Part shown: positions 1 to 8,396 of the stretch, piece after piece
Numbering within the stretch: position 1 is the stretch's first letter
How the letters are laid out: every line of letters starts with the position of its first letter
Source: Allorhizobium pseudoryzae
GTDB lineage: Bacteria > Pseudomonadota > Alphaproteobacteria > Rhizobiales > Rhizobiaceae
DNA length: 64,000 bases
Reading direction: 5' to 3'
Assembly (NCBI RefSeq): GCF_011046245.1
Contig: NZ_CP049241.1
Span: forward strand, 1,364,001 to 1,428,000
Notes under the pieces: model-generated
Told to the model about the DNA's origin: nothing
The model's database searches: none
Seen by the model: the letters and a program-made list of their open reading frames with translations, nothing else
Program-made: the position numbers and the translations under genes

Positions 1-37
1 AGGTCAATCCGCGACAAAATGGATGATTTAGGAAACG

Positions 38-877
38 CTAACGCTCCCGCCGCGCCATAAACGCCATGCGCTCAAACAGATGCACATCCTGCTCGTTCTT
101 CAAAAGTGCGCCATGCAGCTTCGGGAGCGCGTTCTTCACGTCGGCGCGCAGATCGTCCGGATCGATATCGTCCGAGACCAGCAGGCGGATCCAATCAAGG
201 GCTTCAGACGTGGACGGCTTCTTCTTGAGCCCCGGCATCTCGCGGATCTCGTAGAACTGCGTCAAAGCCGCGCTGACGAGACGCTGCTTGATGCCGGGAT
301 AATGCACCTCCACGATGCGCGACAACGTCTCGGCATCGGGAAAACGGATGTAGTGAAAGAAGCAGCGACGCAGAAAAGCGTCCGGCAATTCCTTCTCGTT
401 GTTGGAGGTGATGATGACGATGGGGCGAACCTTTGCGCGCACGGTCTCGCCCGTTTCGTAGACATGGAATTCCATGCGGTCGAGTTCCTGCAACAGGTCG
501 TTCGGAAACTCGATATCCGCCTTGTCGATCTCGTCGATCAGCAGCACGACCTTCCTGTCGGATGCGAAGGCCTGCCACAGCTTGCCGCGGCGGATATAGT
601 GCGAGACCTCATTGACGCGCGGGTCGCCGAGCTGGCTGTCGCGCAGGCGCGAGACCGCATCATATTCATAAAGCCCCTGCTGCGCCTTGGTGGTGGATTT
701 GATCGTCCATTCGATCATCTCAAGCCCGAGCGCCGCCGCCACCTGCCGCGCCAGCTCGGTCTTGCCGGTTCCGGGTTCGCCCTTGACCAGAAGAGGCCGT
801 TCCAGTCGGATGGCAGCGTTGACCGCCACCATCAGATCCTTGTCGGCAATGTAATCGGCCGTGCCCGTAAACTGCAT
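38..877 (-). CDS. MoxR-family AAA+ ATPase
   Basis: This 279-residue protein is an AAA+ ATPase of the MoxR type, a family that acts as a chaperone and often works with von Willebrand A-domain partners to mature metalloenzymes. Walker A (GEPGTGKT) is at residues 33-40 and Walker B (LLIDEIDKAD) at about 112-121. A sensor-1-like ITSNNEKELPDAFLRRC segment follows. I chose the ATG at 877 because AGGACAG lies just upstream and the protein then begins with a normal MoxR N-terminus. An in-frame extension to 991 has no family-like sequence. The partner gene would be expected to the left, outside the window. The family call is solid and the substrate is unknown. Confidence 0.88.
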   Translation of the reverse strand: MQFTGTADYIADKDLMVAVNAAIRLERPLLVKGEPGTGKTELARQVAAALGLEMIEWTIKSTTKAQQGLYEYDAVSRLRDSQLGDPRVNEVSHYIRRGKLWQAFASDRKVVLLIDEIDKADIEFPNDLLQELDRMEFHVYETGETVRAKVRPIVIITSNNEKELPDAFLRRCFFHYIRFPDAETLSRIVEVHYPGIKQRLVSAALTQFYEIREMPGLKKKPSTSEALDWIRLLVSDDIDPDDLRADVKNALPKLHGALLKNEQDVHLFERMAFMARRER

Positions 878-1297
878 GTTCTGTCCTGATGATCCGGCTT
901 TCTGATGGGCCAGAAGGTAAGGTCCGCGAACCTCTTGCGCAAGCCGCGATGCTGATGGGCAAAACCCGCGCCGCGACGGCAAAGGCTGCAAAGATACCGC
1001 TTGTCTTCTTCCCGCGTTCTGTCAGGCTGTGACAAGCATCTCCGGATGCTTCGAAGCGCGCTCCAACACCCGGATTGACGACCGGCGCTGGCCACGTTCC
1101 GATCTTTCGAACGACAACGGCATGAGACCGTGGGCTGGCGGCATCCTGTGCCATCCTGCTGTTTCTTCCTCTGCGATCACCGTCTTCCTCAGATGACGGG
1201 ATCGACCAACGAATACCAATTCACTCAGAACACAACGATGCCGGACACCGCAGCCACCGAGGCTGCTCGAACCGGCCAGCAGATAAGGGAGGCCTCC
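878..1297. other. intergenic region, no gene recognised
   Basis: About 420 bases separate the outward-facing MoxR gene from the small basic-peptide gene. Open frames here lack a ribosome-binding site and protein-like composition. It presumably holds two divergent promoters, but I could not identify a convincing -35/-10 pair, RNA gene or repeat. Confidence 0.5.
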
Positions 1298-1435
1298 ATG
1301 GCCAAAGGTCAGGTCCGTTCCAACCGCGAAGTCCGCAAGCCGAAGAAGGACAAGGCAAAGCCGTCCACGGCACCGGTCAGCAGCTTCACCACGCAGATCA
1401 AGAGCGCCGAAGCCTCCAGCCCCAAGAAGCGCTGA
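1298..1435 (+). CDS. small basic conserved-type hypothetical protein (45 aa)
   Basis: A 45-residue, lysine- and arginine-rich protein begins MAKGQVRSNREVRKPKKDK and ends in a Ser/Ala/Lys stretch (SPKKR). A strong AAGGGAGG Shine-Dalgarno sits about five bases before the ATG at 1298, which supports translation. There is no signal peptide, membrane segment or cysteine. The composition suggests a disordered nucleic-acid-binding or ribosome-associated peptide, but that is inference. I recall similar short MAKGQ-type proteins in rhizobial genomes without a known role. It precedes thiN by about 125 bases and is probably a separate transcript. Confidence 0.65.
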   Translation: MAKGQVRSNREVRKPKKDKAKPSTAPVSSFTTQIKSAEASSPKKR

Positions 1436-1562
1436 CGTCTCGCTTGACGATGGGTACAGGGCGATCGGCTTCTCCGGCCGGTCGTGTTTCGGCATGTCTT
1501 GACCACCCCTGCCCGTGCATCGGCCTTTTGCTTTTGGGTGAAGATGCGCTAAGGGCAGGGAC

Positions 1563-2216
1563 ATGAACACCACGTCCTTCACCATCCTTCTTGGCGGCCA
1601 TCTCGTGTTGACCGAGCGCCTGCAGGCCCTCGTCGCGGAAACACGGGCGATTGCGGCCGACAGCGGCATGCGCCATGCCGCCACGCTGGGCCTTCTGCCG
1701 GAACTGTGGGTCGGTGATTTCGACAGCAGTGACGCGGGCCTTGCCGCCCTTTACCCAACGGTGGAGCAGCGCACCTATCCGGCCACCAAGGCGGCGACGG
1801 ATGGCGAGATTGCCGTCGCGGAAGCCATTGCGAAGGGTGCGACGCGTCTCGTCTTTGCCGGCGCACTGGGCGGCGAACGCTCGGACCACGCCCTTCAGCA
1901 TTATCTGAACGCGCTCGGATTGGCGGAAGATGGCTTCGAGGTGGTGCTGACCTCGGGCGAGGAGGAAGCTTATCCGGTCGTCGAGGAAAGCCAGCTGGAG
2001 CTGGAGCTGCCGAAAGACGCGCTGTTTTCCGTGCTCGGGTTCACCGCGCTGGAAGGGCTGACCATCCGCAATGCGCGCTATCCGCTCACCCATTTCTCGC
2101 TGACCTTCGGCTCGTCCCGCACCCTATCCAATGTGGCGGAAGGCCCGATCTCGGTGTCGCTGAAGCGCGGGCGGGCCATCCTTCTCGCCCGTCCTTATGA
2201 TTATTCCGGAGCCTGA
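1563..2216 (+). CDS. thiN: thiamine pyrophosphokinase (thiamine diphosphokinase)
   Basis: This 217-residue cytoplasmic enzyme transfers pyrophosphate from ATP to thiamine to make thiamine diphosphate. Family motifs are clear: AADSG at 31-35, the acidic GDFDSS at 51-56 (Mg/ATP binding), TDGE at 80-83 and GGERSDHAL at 103-111 for substrate binding. AGGGCAGGG precedes the ATG. It lies 2.6 kb upstream of the TPP-riboswitch-controlled thiBPQ transporter on the same strand, so uptake and activation of thiamine are encoded close together. No riboswitch is visible before thiN itself. The ABC-F gene starts six bases after its stop, so the two are likely co-transcribed. Confidence 0.92.
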   Translation: MNTTSFTILLGGHLVLTERLQALVAETRAIAADSGMRHAATLGLLPELWVGDFDSSDAGLAALYPTVEQRTYPATKAATDGEIAVAEAIAKGATRLVFAGALGGERSDHALQHYLNALGLAEDGFEVVLTSGEEEAYPVVEESQLELELPKDALFSVLGFTALEGLTIRNARYPLTHFSLTFGSSRTLSNVAEGPISVSLKRGRAILLARPYDYSGA

Positions 2217-2222
2217 GGGACC

Positions 2223-4043
2223 ATGGCACCTCCCATTCTCAAACTCGACGACATCCGCCTGAGTTTTGGCGGCACGCCGCTTCTGGACGGCGCCAGCCTG
2301 CAGGTGGAACCGGGCGACCGGATCTGCCTCGTCGGCCGCAACGGCTCGGGCAAATCGACGCTGATGAAGATCGCCGCCGGCCTGGTGGAAGCGCAATCCG
2401 GCGAGGTCTTCCGGCATCCTTCGTCCACCATCCGTTACCTGGAGCAGGCGCCGGATTTTGCCGGCTTCTCCACCGTGCAGGCCTATGCGGAAGCGGGGCT
2501 CGGGCCGGGTGATGATCCCTACCGCGTCACCTATCTCCTCAACCATCTGGGGCTCTCCGGCGAGGAAGATCCACGCCAGCTTTCCGGCGGCGAGGCACGC
2601 CGTGCAGCGCTTGCCCGTGTCATGGCGCCCGAGCCGGACATCCTGATGCTGGACGAGCCGACCAACCACCTCGACCTGCCGACCATCGAATGGCTGGAAG
2701 GCGAGCTGCAGAAAAGCCGCAGCGCGCTGGTGCTGATCTCCCACGACCGTCGTTTCCTGGAAAAGGTCTCGACCGCCGTCGTCTGGCTGGATCGCGGCCT
2801 GTCGCGCCGCCTCGATCGTGGTTTCGGCCATTTCGAGGAATGGCGCGACGAGGTGCTTGAGGCGGAAGAGCTGGAACAGCACAAGCTCGGCAAGCAGATC
2901 GAACGGGAAGAACACTGGTTGCGCTATGGCGTGACGGCCCGCCGCAAGCGCAACATGCGCCGGCTTGGCAATCTGCAGAGCCTGCGCGCCGAGTACCGCG
3001 GCCATCGCGGGCCGCAGGGCACTATCCAGGCCGCAGTGACGGAAGGCCGCGAAAGCGGCAAGCTGGTGATCGAGGCGGAGGCCATCACCAAGGCATACGG
3101 CGAGCGCCAGATCGTTGCGCCCTTCTCGATCCGGGTGCATCGCGGCGATTGCATCGGTCTCGTGGGGCCGAACGGTGCCGGCAAGACGACGCTTCTCAAA
3201 ATGCTGACCGGCCAGCTGGAGCCGGATTCCGGTATGATCAAGCTCGGCACGAACCTGGAGATTGCGACGCTCGACCAGAAGCGCGAGGATCTGAATCTGG
3301 AAGATACGCTGAGCCATTACCTGACGGATGGCCGCGGCGAGAACCTGCTGGTGAATGGCGAACAGCGCCATGTGGCGGGTTACATGAAGGATTTCCTGTT
3401 CCAGCCGGAACAGATGCGCACGCCGATCAAGAACCTGTCGGGCGGCGAGCGCGCCCGGCTGATTCTGGCCCGGATCATGGCCAAGCCGTCGAACCTCCTG
3501 ATCCTCGACGAACCAACCAACGATCTCGACATCGAAACGCTCGACCTCTTGCAGGAGATCGTCGCTGGCTACAACGGCACCGTCATCCTGGTCAGCCACG
3601 ACCGTGATTTCCTCGACCGCACCGTGAACTCGACACTGGCACCGGCCAATCCAGATGCGCCGGATGGCCGCTGGATCGAATATGCCGGCGGCTATACGGA
3701 CATGATGGCGCAGCGCAAGGGCGCGCTGGAGGAGAAGCGTCGGGCCGAAAAGGCAAAGGCCGAAGCCTCCCAATCTTCCGCCCAGGCATACGCGCCCAAA
3801 GCCCAGGCGAAGCTTTCCTACAAGCAGAAATTCGCGCTCGAAAACCTGCCGAAGGAGATGGAAAAGGCCGAGAAGGAGATTGCCGCCCGCGAGGCGAAAA
3901 TGGCCGATCCCAATCTCTTCACCAAGGATCCCGCCGCCTTCAACCGGATCGCCGCAGAGCTCGAAACACTCCGCAACAAGATCGCTGCCATGGAAGAAGA
4001 ATGGCTGGAACTGGAGATGCTGCGCGAAGAACTGGAAGGTTAG
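2223..4043 (+). CDS. ABC-F family ATP-binding protein (Uup-like)
   Basis: This 606-residue protein has two ABC ATPase domains in one chain and no transmembrane segments, the layout of ABC-F translation factors. Domain 1 has Walker A GRNGSGKS at 38-45, signature LSGGE at about 120 and Walker B LMLDEPTNHLD at about 141. Domain 2 has GPNGAGKT at about 315, LSGGERARL at about 405 and LILDEPTNDLD at about 426. The last 100 residues are charged and predicted coiled coil, as in Uup, which binds nucleic acid and ribosomes. GAGGG sits four bases before the ATG. Among ABC-F subfamilies the C-terminal coiled coil favours Uup; the exact role is not provable here. Confidence 0.9.
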   Translation: MAPPILKLDDIRLSFGGTPLLDGASLQVEPGDRICLVGRNGSGKSTLMKIAAGLVEAQSGEVFRHPSSTIRYLEQAPDFAGFSTVQAYAEAGLGPGDDPYRVTYLLNHLGLSGEEDPRQLSGGEARRAALARVMAPEPDILMLDEPTNHLDLPTIEWLEGELQKSRSALVLISHDRRFLEKVSTAVVWLDRGLSRRLDRGFGHFEEWRDEVLEAEELEQHKLGKQIEREEHWLRYGVTARRKRNMRRLGNLQSLRAEYRGHRGPQGTIQAAVTEGRESGKLVIEAEAITKAYGERQIVAPFSIRVHRGDCIGLVGPNGAGKTTLLKMLTGQLEPDSGMIKLGTNLEIATLDQKREDLNLEDTLSHYLTDGRGENLLVNGEQRHVAGYMKDFLFQPEQMRTPIKNLSGGERARLILARIMAKPSNLLILDEPTNDLDIETLDLLQEIVAGYNGTVILVSHDRDFLDRTVNSTLAPANPDAPDGRWIEYAGGYTDMMAQRKGALEEKRRAEKAKAEASQSSAQAYAPKAQAKLSYKQKFALENLPKEMEKAEKEIAAREAKMADPNLFTKDPAAFNRIAAELETLRNKIAAMEEEWLELEMLREELEG

Positions 4044-4077
4044 GCTAACGCATCATTAATATTAACAATGCGTTAGC
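4044..4077. repeat. 34-bp near-perfect palindrome after the ABC-F stop codon
   Basis: The sequence starting right after the TAG at 4041-4043 is a dyad centred at 4060.5. Ten-base arms GCTAACGCAT and ATGCGTTAGC flank a CA spacer, a central TTAATATTAA palindrome and another CA. Fifteen of seventeen pairs are complementary. There is no T-run after it, so it does not look like a simple terminator. The octamer AACGCATC of the left arm recurs directly at 4086-4093. It may be an operator for the response-regulator gene 110 bases downstream or an mRNA 3'-end structure. Confidence 0.6.
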
Positions 4078-4188
4078 ACGAGAGAAACGCATCTTGTAAC
4101 GGAACAATTCCGTCAGCTCCTCGTTCGACAGACAATCCGGTTCTTTATGAGACAGAAGAGGCCGGAGCGTTTCAACAGAGGGCACACC

Positions 4189-4641
4189 ATGTCGGCAAAT
4201 GTAGCGAGTCGTCGCGTGGAACGGGCAGTCCGGGATCAGCGGGTGCTGATCGTGGAAGACGAGTTTCTGATTGCACTGGATGTGGCAGACGTGGTGGAAG
4301 GCATGGGGCTGACTGTTGCGGGCCTCGCCACGGGCCTGCAAAAGGCACTGTCGATGGCGGCGGATGCCGACATTGCCCTCGTCGATGTCAATCTGGCCGA
4401 TGGCGCAACAGGCCCAGCGATTGGCCGGGAGCTTTCCGAGCGGTTCGGCATCACCGTGATCTTCATGACCGCCAATCCGGAACAGTTGAATGGCAAGACG
4501 GAGTGCTCGATCGGCGTCCTTACCAAGCCGGTCATGCCGCAGGTGATCGAAGAGACGATCGATTATGCTTTGGCAAATCGTCGAGGCGGCGTGGCCACGG
4601 CACCGCACGGCCTGAAGGTCTTCATCCACACGCATCACTGA
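4189..4641 (+). CDS. single-domain response regulator (receiver only)
   Basis: A 150-residue protein that is almost entirely a CheY-like receiver domain. The acidic pocket VEDE is at 22-25, the phospho-acceptor Asp66 lies in LVDVNLADG, the conserved Thr is at 94 (MTA) and Lys113 in LTKP. No DNA-binding output domain follows; the tail is about 25 residues ending in HTHH. Such receivers in alphaproteobacteria often pair with HWE-type histidine kinases or act in phosphorelays. No kinase is adjacent. I chose ATG 4189, preceded by AGAGGG, over an upstream in-frame ATG at 4147 that has no clear ribosome-binding site. Confidence 0.82.
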   Translation: MSANVASRRVERAVRDQRVLIVEDEFLIALDVADVVEGMGLTVAGLATGLQKALSMAADADIALVDVNLADGATGPAIGRELSERFGITVIFMTANPEQLNGKTECSIGVLTKPVMPQVIEETIDYALANRRGGVATAPHGLKVFIHTHH

Positions 4642-4691
4642 GAATGTGTGCGCGCTTGCCAAGCGCGCCCGCCCTCGTTACATCTTTGCCT

Positions 4692-4776
4692 GCTCTAACG
4701 GGGTGCCGCTTCAGCGGCTGAGAGGTGTCTCACCAACCCGAAGAACCTGATCCGGTTAGCACCGGCGGAGGGATTA
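4692..4776 (+). promoter_or_regulatory. TPP riboswitch (THI element) upstream of thiBPQ
   Basis: The conserved thi-box is easily read: ACGGGGTGCC near 4698, GGCTGAGA at 4716-4723, ACCCG at 4736-4740, GAACCTGATCCGGTTAG at 4743-4759, then CACCGGCGGAGGGA. These are the pyrimidine- and pyrophosphate-sensor helices of TPP aptamers. It sits 54 bases before thiB on the same strand, so TPP binding should lower transporter synthesis. Confidence 0.96.
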
Positions 4777-4790
4777 GACGGCTCGTATCA

Positions 4791-4828
4791 AGCGCCTATC
4801 CCCCTTTTTGGATGAATGAGGAGGCGCT
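4791..4828 (+). promoter_or_regulatory. Shine-Dalgarno-masking hairpin of the TPP riboswitch
   Basis: AGCGCCT at 4791-4797 is complementary to AGGCGCT at 4822-4828, whose 5' end is part of the thiB ribosome-binding site GAGGAGG (4818-4824). An inner ATCC/GGAT pair (4798-4801 with 4810-4813) can extend the helix. Formation would hide the thiB start at 4830, implying translational control. The pairing is seen; the regulatory role is inferred. Confidence 0.6.
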
Positions 4829-4829
4829 G

Positions 4830-5843
4830 ATGCGCACGTTTCTAGCATTTTCCCTGACTGCGCTTGCAGTCCTCGCGCAGCCGTTGATGGCAACCGCTGC
4901 GGACAAGAAGACGCTGACCGTCTACACCTATGAGAGCTTTGTGGCCGACTGGGGCCCGGGCCCGAAGGTCAAGGAAGCCTTCGAGAAGACCTGCGACTGC
5001 ACGCTGAACTTCGTGGCGGTGGCCGATGGCGTGGCGCTTCTGACGCGGCTGAAGCTGGAAGGTGCGTCATCCGAGGCGGATGTGGCGCTTGGCCTGGATA
5101 CCAACCTCATCCAGGAGGCCAAGGATACCGGGCTTTTCGCGCCGCATGGAATCGATACCAGTGCTGCGAAGGTGCCGGGCGGCTTCAAGGACGATGTCTT
5201 CGTGCCTTTCGACTATGGCCACTTTGCCGTGATCTACGACAGCGAGGCGATCAAGACACCGCCGACCAGCCTGAAGGATCTGGTGGAAGGCGATCCGTCC
5301 CAGAAGATCGTCATCCAGGACCCCCGCACCTCGACGCCCGGCCTTGGCCTGCTGTTGTGGGTGAAATCCGTCTACGGCGACAAGGCGCCGGAGGCCTGGG
5401 CCAAGCTCAAGACCCGTATCCTGACGGTCACACCCGGCTGGTCGGAAGCCTATGGTCTCTTCACCAAGGGCGAGGCGCCGATGGTGCTCTCCTATGTCAC
5501 CTCGCCCGCCTATCACATGATGGAAGAGAAGACCGAGCGCTACAAGGCGGCGACATTCGCGGAAGGCCATTATATCCAGATCGAAGTGTCGGGCATGCTG
5601 AAGGCCACGACGAACAAGGCACTGGCTGAACAGTTCCTCGCCTTCACCCTCTCGCCGCAGTTCCAGACGATCATTCCGACGACCAATTGGATGATGCCGG
5701 CCGCCGCCACCGCCGATCCATTGCCGGAGGCTTTCGGCAAGCTGATCCAGCCGTCGAACACCTTCCTGATGAGCCCGGAAGAGGTGGCGAAGAACCGCCA
5801 GGCCTTTATCCGCGAATGGCTGTCGGCCATGAGCATGAACTGA
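4830..5843 (+). CDS. thiB: thiamine ABC transporter, periplasmic binding protein
   Basis: A 337-residue solute-binding protein that captures thiamine or TPP in the periplasm for ThiP/ThiQ. A Sec signal peptide covers about residues 1-23, with cleavage near ATAA-DKK. The mature start [19 protein letters not shown] is typical of ThiB. I selected ATG 4830 because it is five bases after GAGGAGG and immediately precedes the signal peptide; a longer in-frame extension would run through the riboswitch. It is first in the thiBPQ operon, with thiP 16 bases downstream. Confidence 0.95.
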   Translation: MRTFLAFSLTALAVLAQPLMATAADKKTLTVYTYESFVADWGPGPKVKEAFEKTCDCTLNFVAVADGVALLTRLKLEGASSEADVALGLDTNLIQEAKDTGLFAPHGIDTSAAKVPGGFKDDVFVPFDYGHFAVIYDSEAIKTPPTSLKDLVEGDPSQKIVIQDPRTSTPGLGLLLWVKSVYGDKAPEAWAKLKTRILTVTPGWSEAYGLFTKGEAPMVLSYVTSPAYHMMEEKTERYKAATFAEGHYIQIEVSGMLKATTNKALAEQFLAFTLSPQFQTIIPTTNWMMPAAATADPLPEAFGKLIQPSNTFLMSPEEVAKNRQAFIREWLSAMSMN

Positions 5844-5859
5844 GCGCTCCAGACCCGTC

Positions 5860-7473
5860 ATGCTGACAAAGGCCGAACAGACGCGAGGACTTGCCGCAGG
5901 CGCGGCAAGCCTTCTGCTGATCGGGCTTTTCGTGACGCTGCCGACGATCGCCCTGCTAATAACGGCGCCGGACGGCCTGGGCCAGGCGCTGTTCGATGAC
6001 TATACGCTGAGCATCCTGCGGTTCACGCTGCTGCAGGCGGTGCTGTCCACGCTTCTGTCGGTCGCCCTGGCGCTGCCGGTCGCTTTGTCGCTGGCCCGCC
6101 GCTCGCGTTTTCCAGGGCGGATCTGGATCATCCGGCTGATGGCGGTGCCAATGGGCTTGCCGGTGCTGATCGGCGCGCTCGGCCTTATCGGCATTTTCGG
6201 GCGCCAGGGTGTGCTGAACGATCTGCTCACCTCTGCCGGGCTGCAGAACCCAGTCAGCATCTATGGCCTCACCGGCATTCTGGTTGCGCATGTCTTCTTC
6301 AACCTGCCGCTCGCCGCGCGCCTGATGCTGGCGGGTCTCGAGCGCCTTCCGCCGGAAAGCTGGCGGCTTGCGGCCAGTCTCGGCATGTCCTCCTGGTCCG
6401 TCTTCCGCTTTGTCGAACGCCCGGCGCTGGCCACTGTCATCCCCGGCGCGGCGGGACTGATCTTCATGCTCTGTGCCACCAGTTTCACGCTGGTGCTCGT
6501 TCTCGGTGGAGGTCCGGCCGCCACCACGCTGGAGGTGGCGATCTACCAGTCGCTACGCTTCGATTTCGACCCGCCGCGGGCGGTGATGCTGGCGCTGCTG
6601 CAGATCGCCATCACCGCCGTTATCCTGCTCTGTCTCAGCCGGTTTGCGACAGCCGAGAACACCGGAGCCGGAGAGGGTCGTGCGCCAACGCGATATGACG
6701 GGCAGGGGCCGACAGCGCTCGCCTGGGATACGCTCGTCATCCTGCTCGCCACCCTCTTCCTGCTGCTGCCGCTCGCCTCCATCCTGGTGTCCGGCCTGCG
6801 GGCGGATCTCGGACGTCTGGTATCCATGCCGGCCTTCGGCCAGGCGGCGCTGACGAGCCTGGCGATCGCGCTCACCGCCAGCTTGCTGTCATTGCTGATG
6901 GCGATCGGCATCATCAAGGCCCGCTCCGCCATCGCCGGCAGAAGACCACGAGACCGAAGCCTCACCGCCTTTTCAGCCGGGCTGGCGGGCCTCTCCTCGC
7001 TCGTCCTTCTGGTTCCCCCGGTCGTACTTGGAACCGGCTGGTTTCTGCTGATCCGGTCCTTCGGCCCGGTCACACCCTTTGCGCCCCTCCTGATCGCTGC
7101 GATCAACGCGCTGATGGCCCTGCCCTTTGTCATGCGGGTGCTGGAGCCTGCAGTTGCCATACACCTCGCCCGCACGCAACGCCTCTCCGCCAGTCTCGGC
7201 ATCACGGGTTGGCCGCGGCTGTGGCTGATCGACTGGCCGGGCCTGCGTCGTCCGCTGTTCATGGCGCTCTCCTTTGCCATGGCCCTGTCGCTCGGCGATC
7301 TCGGCGCCGTCGCCCTCTTCGGCTCCAATGAGCTGACCACCCTGCCCTGGCTGATCTACAGCCGGCTTGGCAGCTACCGCACCCATGATGCGGATGGCCT
7401 CGCCTTGATCCTCGGCGTGATCTGCCTGATCCTGACGGCACTCGGCACCGTCGGGCACAAGGAAAAGCAATGA
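5860..7473 (+). CDS. thiP: thiamine ABC transporter, permease
   Basis: A 537-residue inner-membrane protein with about twelve hydrophobic segments in two homologous halves, the fused double-permease layout typical of ThiP and iron Fbp-type transporters. Each half carries an EAA-like loop that contacts the ATPase (residues near SWRLAASLGMSSWSVFRFVERP and QRLSASLGITGWPRLWLID). Its position between thiB and thiQ, and behind a TPP riboswitch, assigns it to thiamine. The stop overlaps the thiQ start by four bases (ATGA), which indicates translational coupling. Confidence 0.94.
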   Translation: MLTKAEQTRGLAAGAASLLLIGLFVTLPTIALLITAPDGLGQALFDDYTLSILRFTLLQAVLSTLLSVALALPVALSLARRSRFPGRIWIIRLMAVPMGLPVLIGALGLIGIFGRQGVLNDLLTSAGLQNPVSIYGLTGILVAHVFFNLPLAARLMLAGLERLPPESWRLAASLGMSSWSVFRFVERPALATVIPGAAGLIFMLCATSFTLVLVLGGGPAATTLEVAIYQSLRFDFDPPRAVMLALLQIAITAVILLCLSRFATAENTGAGEGRAPTRYDGQGPTALAWDTLVILLATLFLLLPLASILVSGLRADLGRLVSMPAFGQAALTSLAIALTASLLSLLMAIGIIKARSAIAGRRPRDRSLTAFSAGLAGLSSLVLLVPPVVLGTGWFLLIRSFGPVTPFAPLLIAAINALMALPFVMRVLEPAVAIHLARTQRLSASLGITGWPRLWLIDWPGLRRPLFMALSFAMALSLGDLGAVALFGSNELTTLPWLIYSRLGSYRTHDADGLALILGVICLILTALGTVGHKEKQ

Positions 7474-8186
7474 CGAACACGCCCGCGGTTGAACTGGACA
7501 AGGTGACCCTGAAACTCGGAACCCGTGCATTCGAGTTCGACTGCGCGTTTGCGGCAGGCAAGGTAACGGCGATCACCGGGCCGTCCGGGTCCGGCAAATC
7601 CACGCTGTTGAATCTCGTTGCCGGCTTCGAGACACCAGACAGTGGCAGGGTCTTGATGGAAGGCCGCGACATGACGGGCATTCACCCGGGCGAACGGCCG
7701 CTTTCGCTCGTCTTCCAGGACAACAACCTGTTTGCTCATCTCGATCTCTTCACCAATATCGGGCTTGGCCTGCACCCGGCGCTGAGGCTGACGGCAGACC
7801 AGAGGCAGGCGGTGTCGGGCGCGCTCTCCCGCGTCGGACTGGCCGGTTCCGAAAGGCGCAAACCGGGTACGCTCTCCGGCGGCGAACGACAGCGCGCCGC
7901 CTTTGCCCGCGCGCTGGTGCGCAAACGCGCCCTGCTCGCCCTCGACGAACCCTTCGCAGCCCTCGATCCGGCGCTGCGGCTCGCCATGGCCGACCTCTTG
8001 TCCGAGTTGCATCAGGAAACACAGAATACGATCCTGATTGTGACCCACGACATCGAGGAAGTGCGCCGCCTGGCCGATGAGGTGATCTTCATCGACAGCG
8101 GTAAAGTTCTTTTTCATGGCGAGAAGCGGTTCTTTCTGACACACAGTGACCACGCGGCGATCAGCAAATTTGTCTTGTCTTCATAA
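7470..8186 (+). CDS. thiQ: thiamine ABC transporter, ATPase
   Basis: A 238-residue ABC ATPase with Walker A GPSGSGKS at 37-44, signature LSGGERQR near 135 and Walker B LLALDEPFAALDP. It powers thiamine import through ThiP. It is shorter than general ABC importer ATPases and lacks a C-terminal regulatory domain, as is usual for ThiQ. It begins within the last codons of thiP and closes the operon. No further gene follows on this strand for 210 bases. Confidence 0.94.
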   Translation: MTNTPAVELDKVTLKLGTRAFEFDCAFAAGKVTAITGPSGSGKSTLLNLVAGFETPDSGRVLMEGRDMTGIHPGERPLSLVFQDNNLFAHLDLFTNIGLGLHPALRLTADQRQAVSGALSRVGLAGSERRKPGTLSGGERQRAAFARALVRKRALLALDEPFAALDPALRLAMADLLSELHQETQNTILIVTHDIEEVRRLADEVIFIDSGKVLFHGEKRFFLTHSDHAAISKFVLSS

Positions 8187-8230
8187 AGCGTAAACTGATC
8201 CGCCACATTTTGGACGTGTGACAATGGCAT

Positions 8231-8253
8231 CCCGCACTGCGAAAGTGGGCGGG
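8231..8253 (+). terminator. possible hairpin terminator after thiQ
   Basis: CCCG-CACT pairs with AGTG-(GG bulge)-CGGG around a GCGAA loop, about 45 bases after the thiQ stop. No clear T-run follows, so intrinsic termination is uncertain. Confidence 0.3.
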
Positions 8254-8396
8254 ACGATTGTTTGCCGGAACTGCTGTTCTACTTTAGGAGTGAACAGGGC
8301 ATAGGCGAGCCAGTGCAGCCATCCGCATGAACCAGACAGGAGACAGCGGCGGGAAGGCATTGGCCGCGCATTGCGCCGGATGGCGGGCTTGGAAGA

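Noticed and set aside
2124..3773. 549-codon minus-strand frame opposite the ABC-F gene, and a similar one at 31906-33555 opposite ndvA
   Set aside because: Both mirror well-defined ABC ATPase genes and show no independent coding features.
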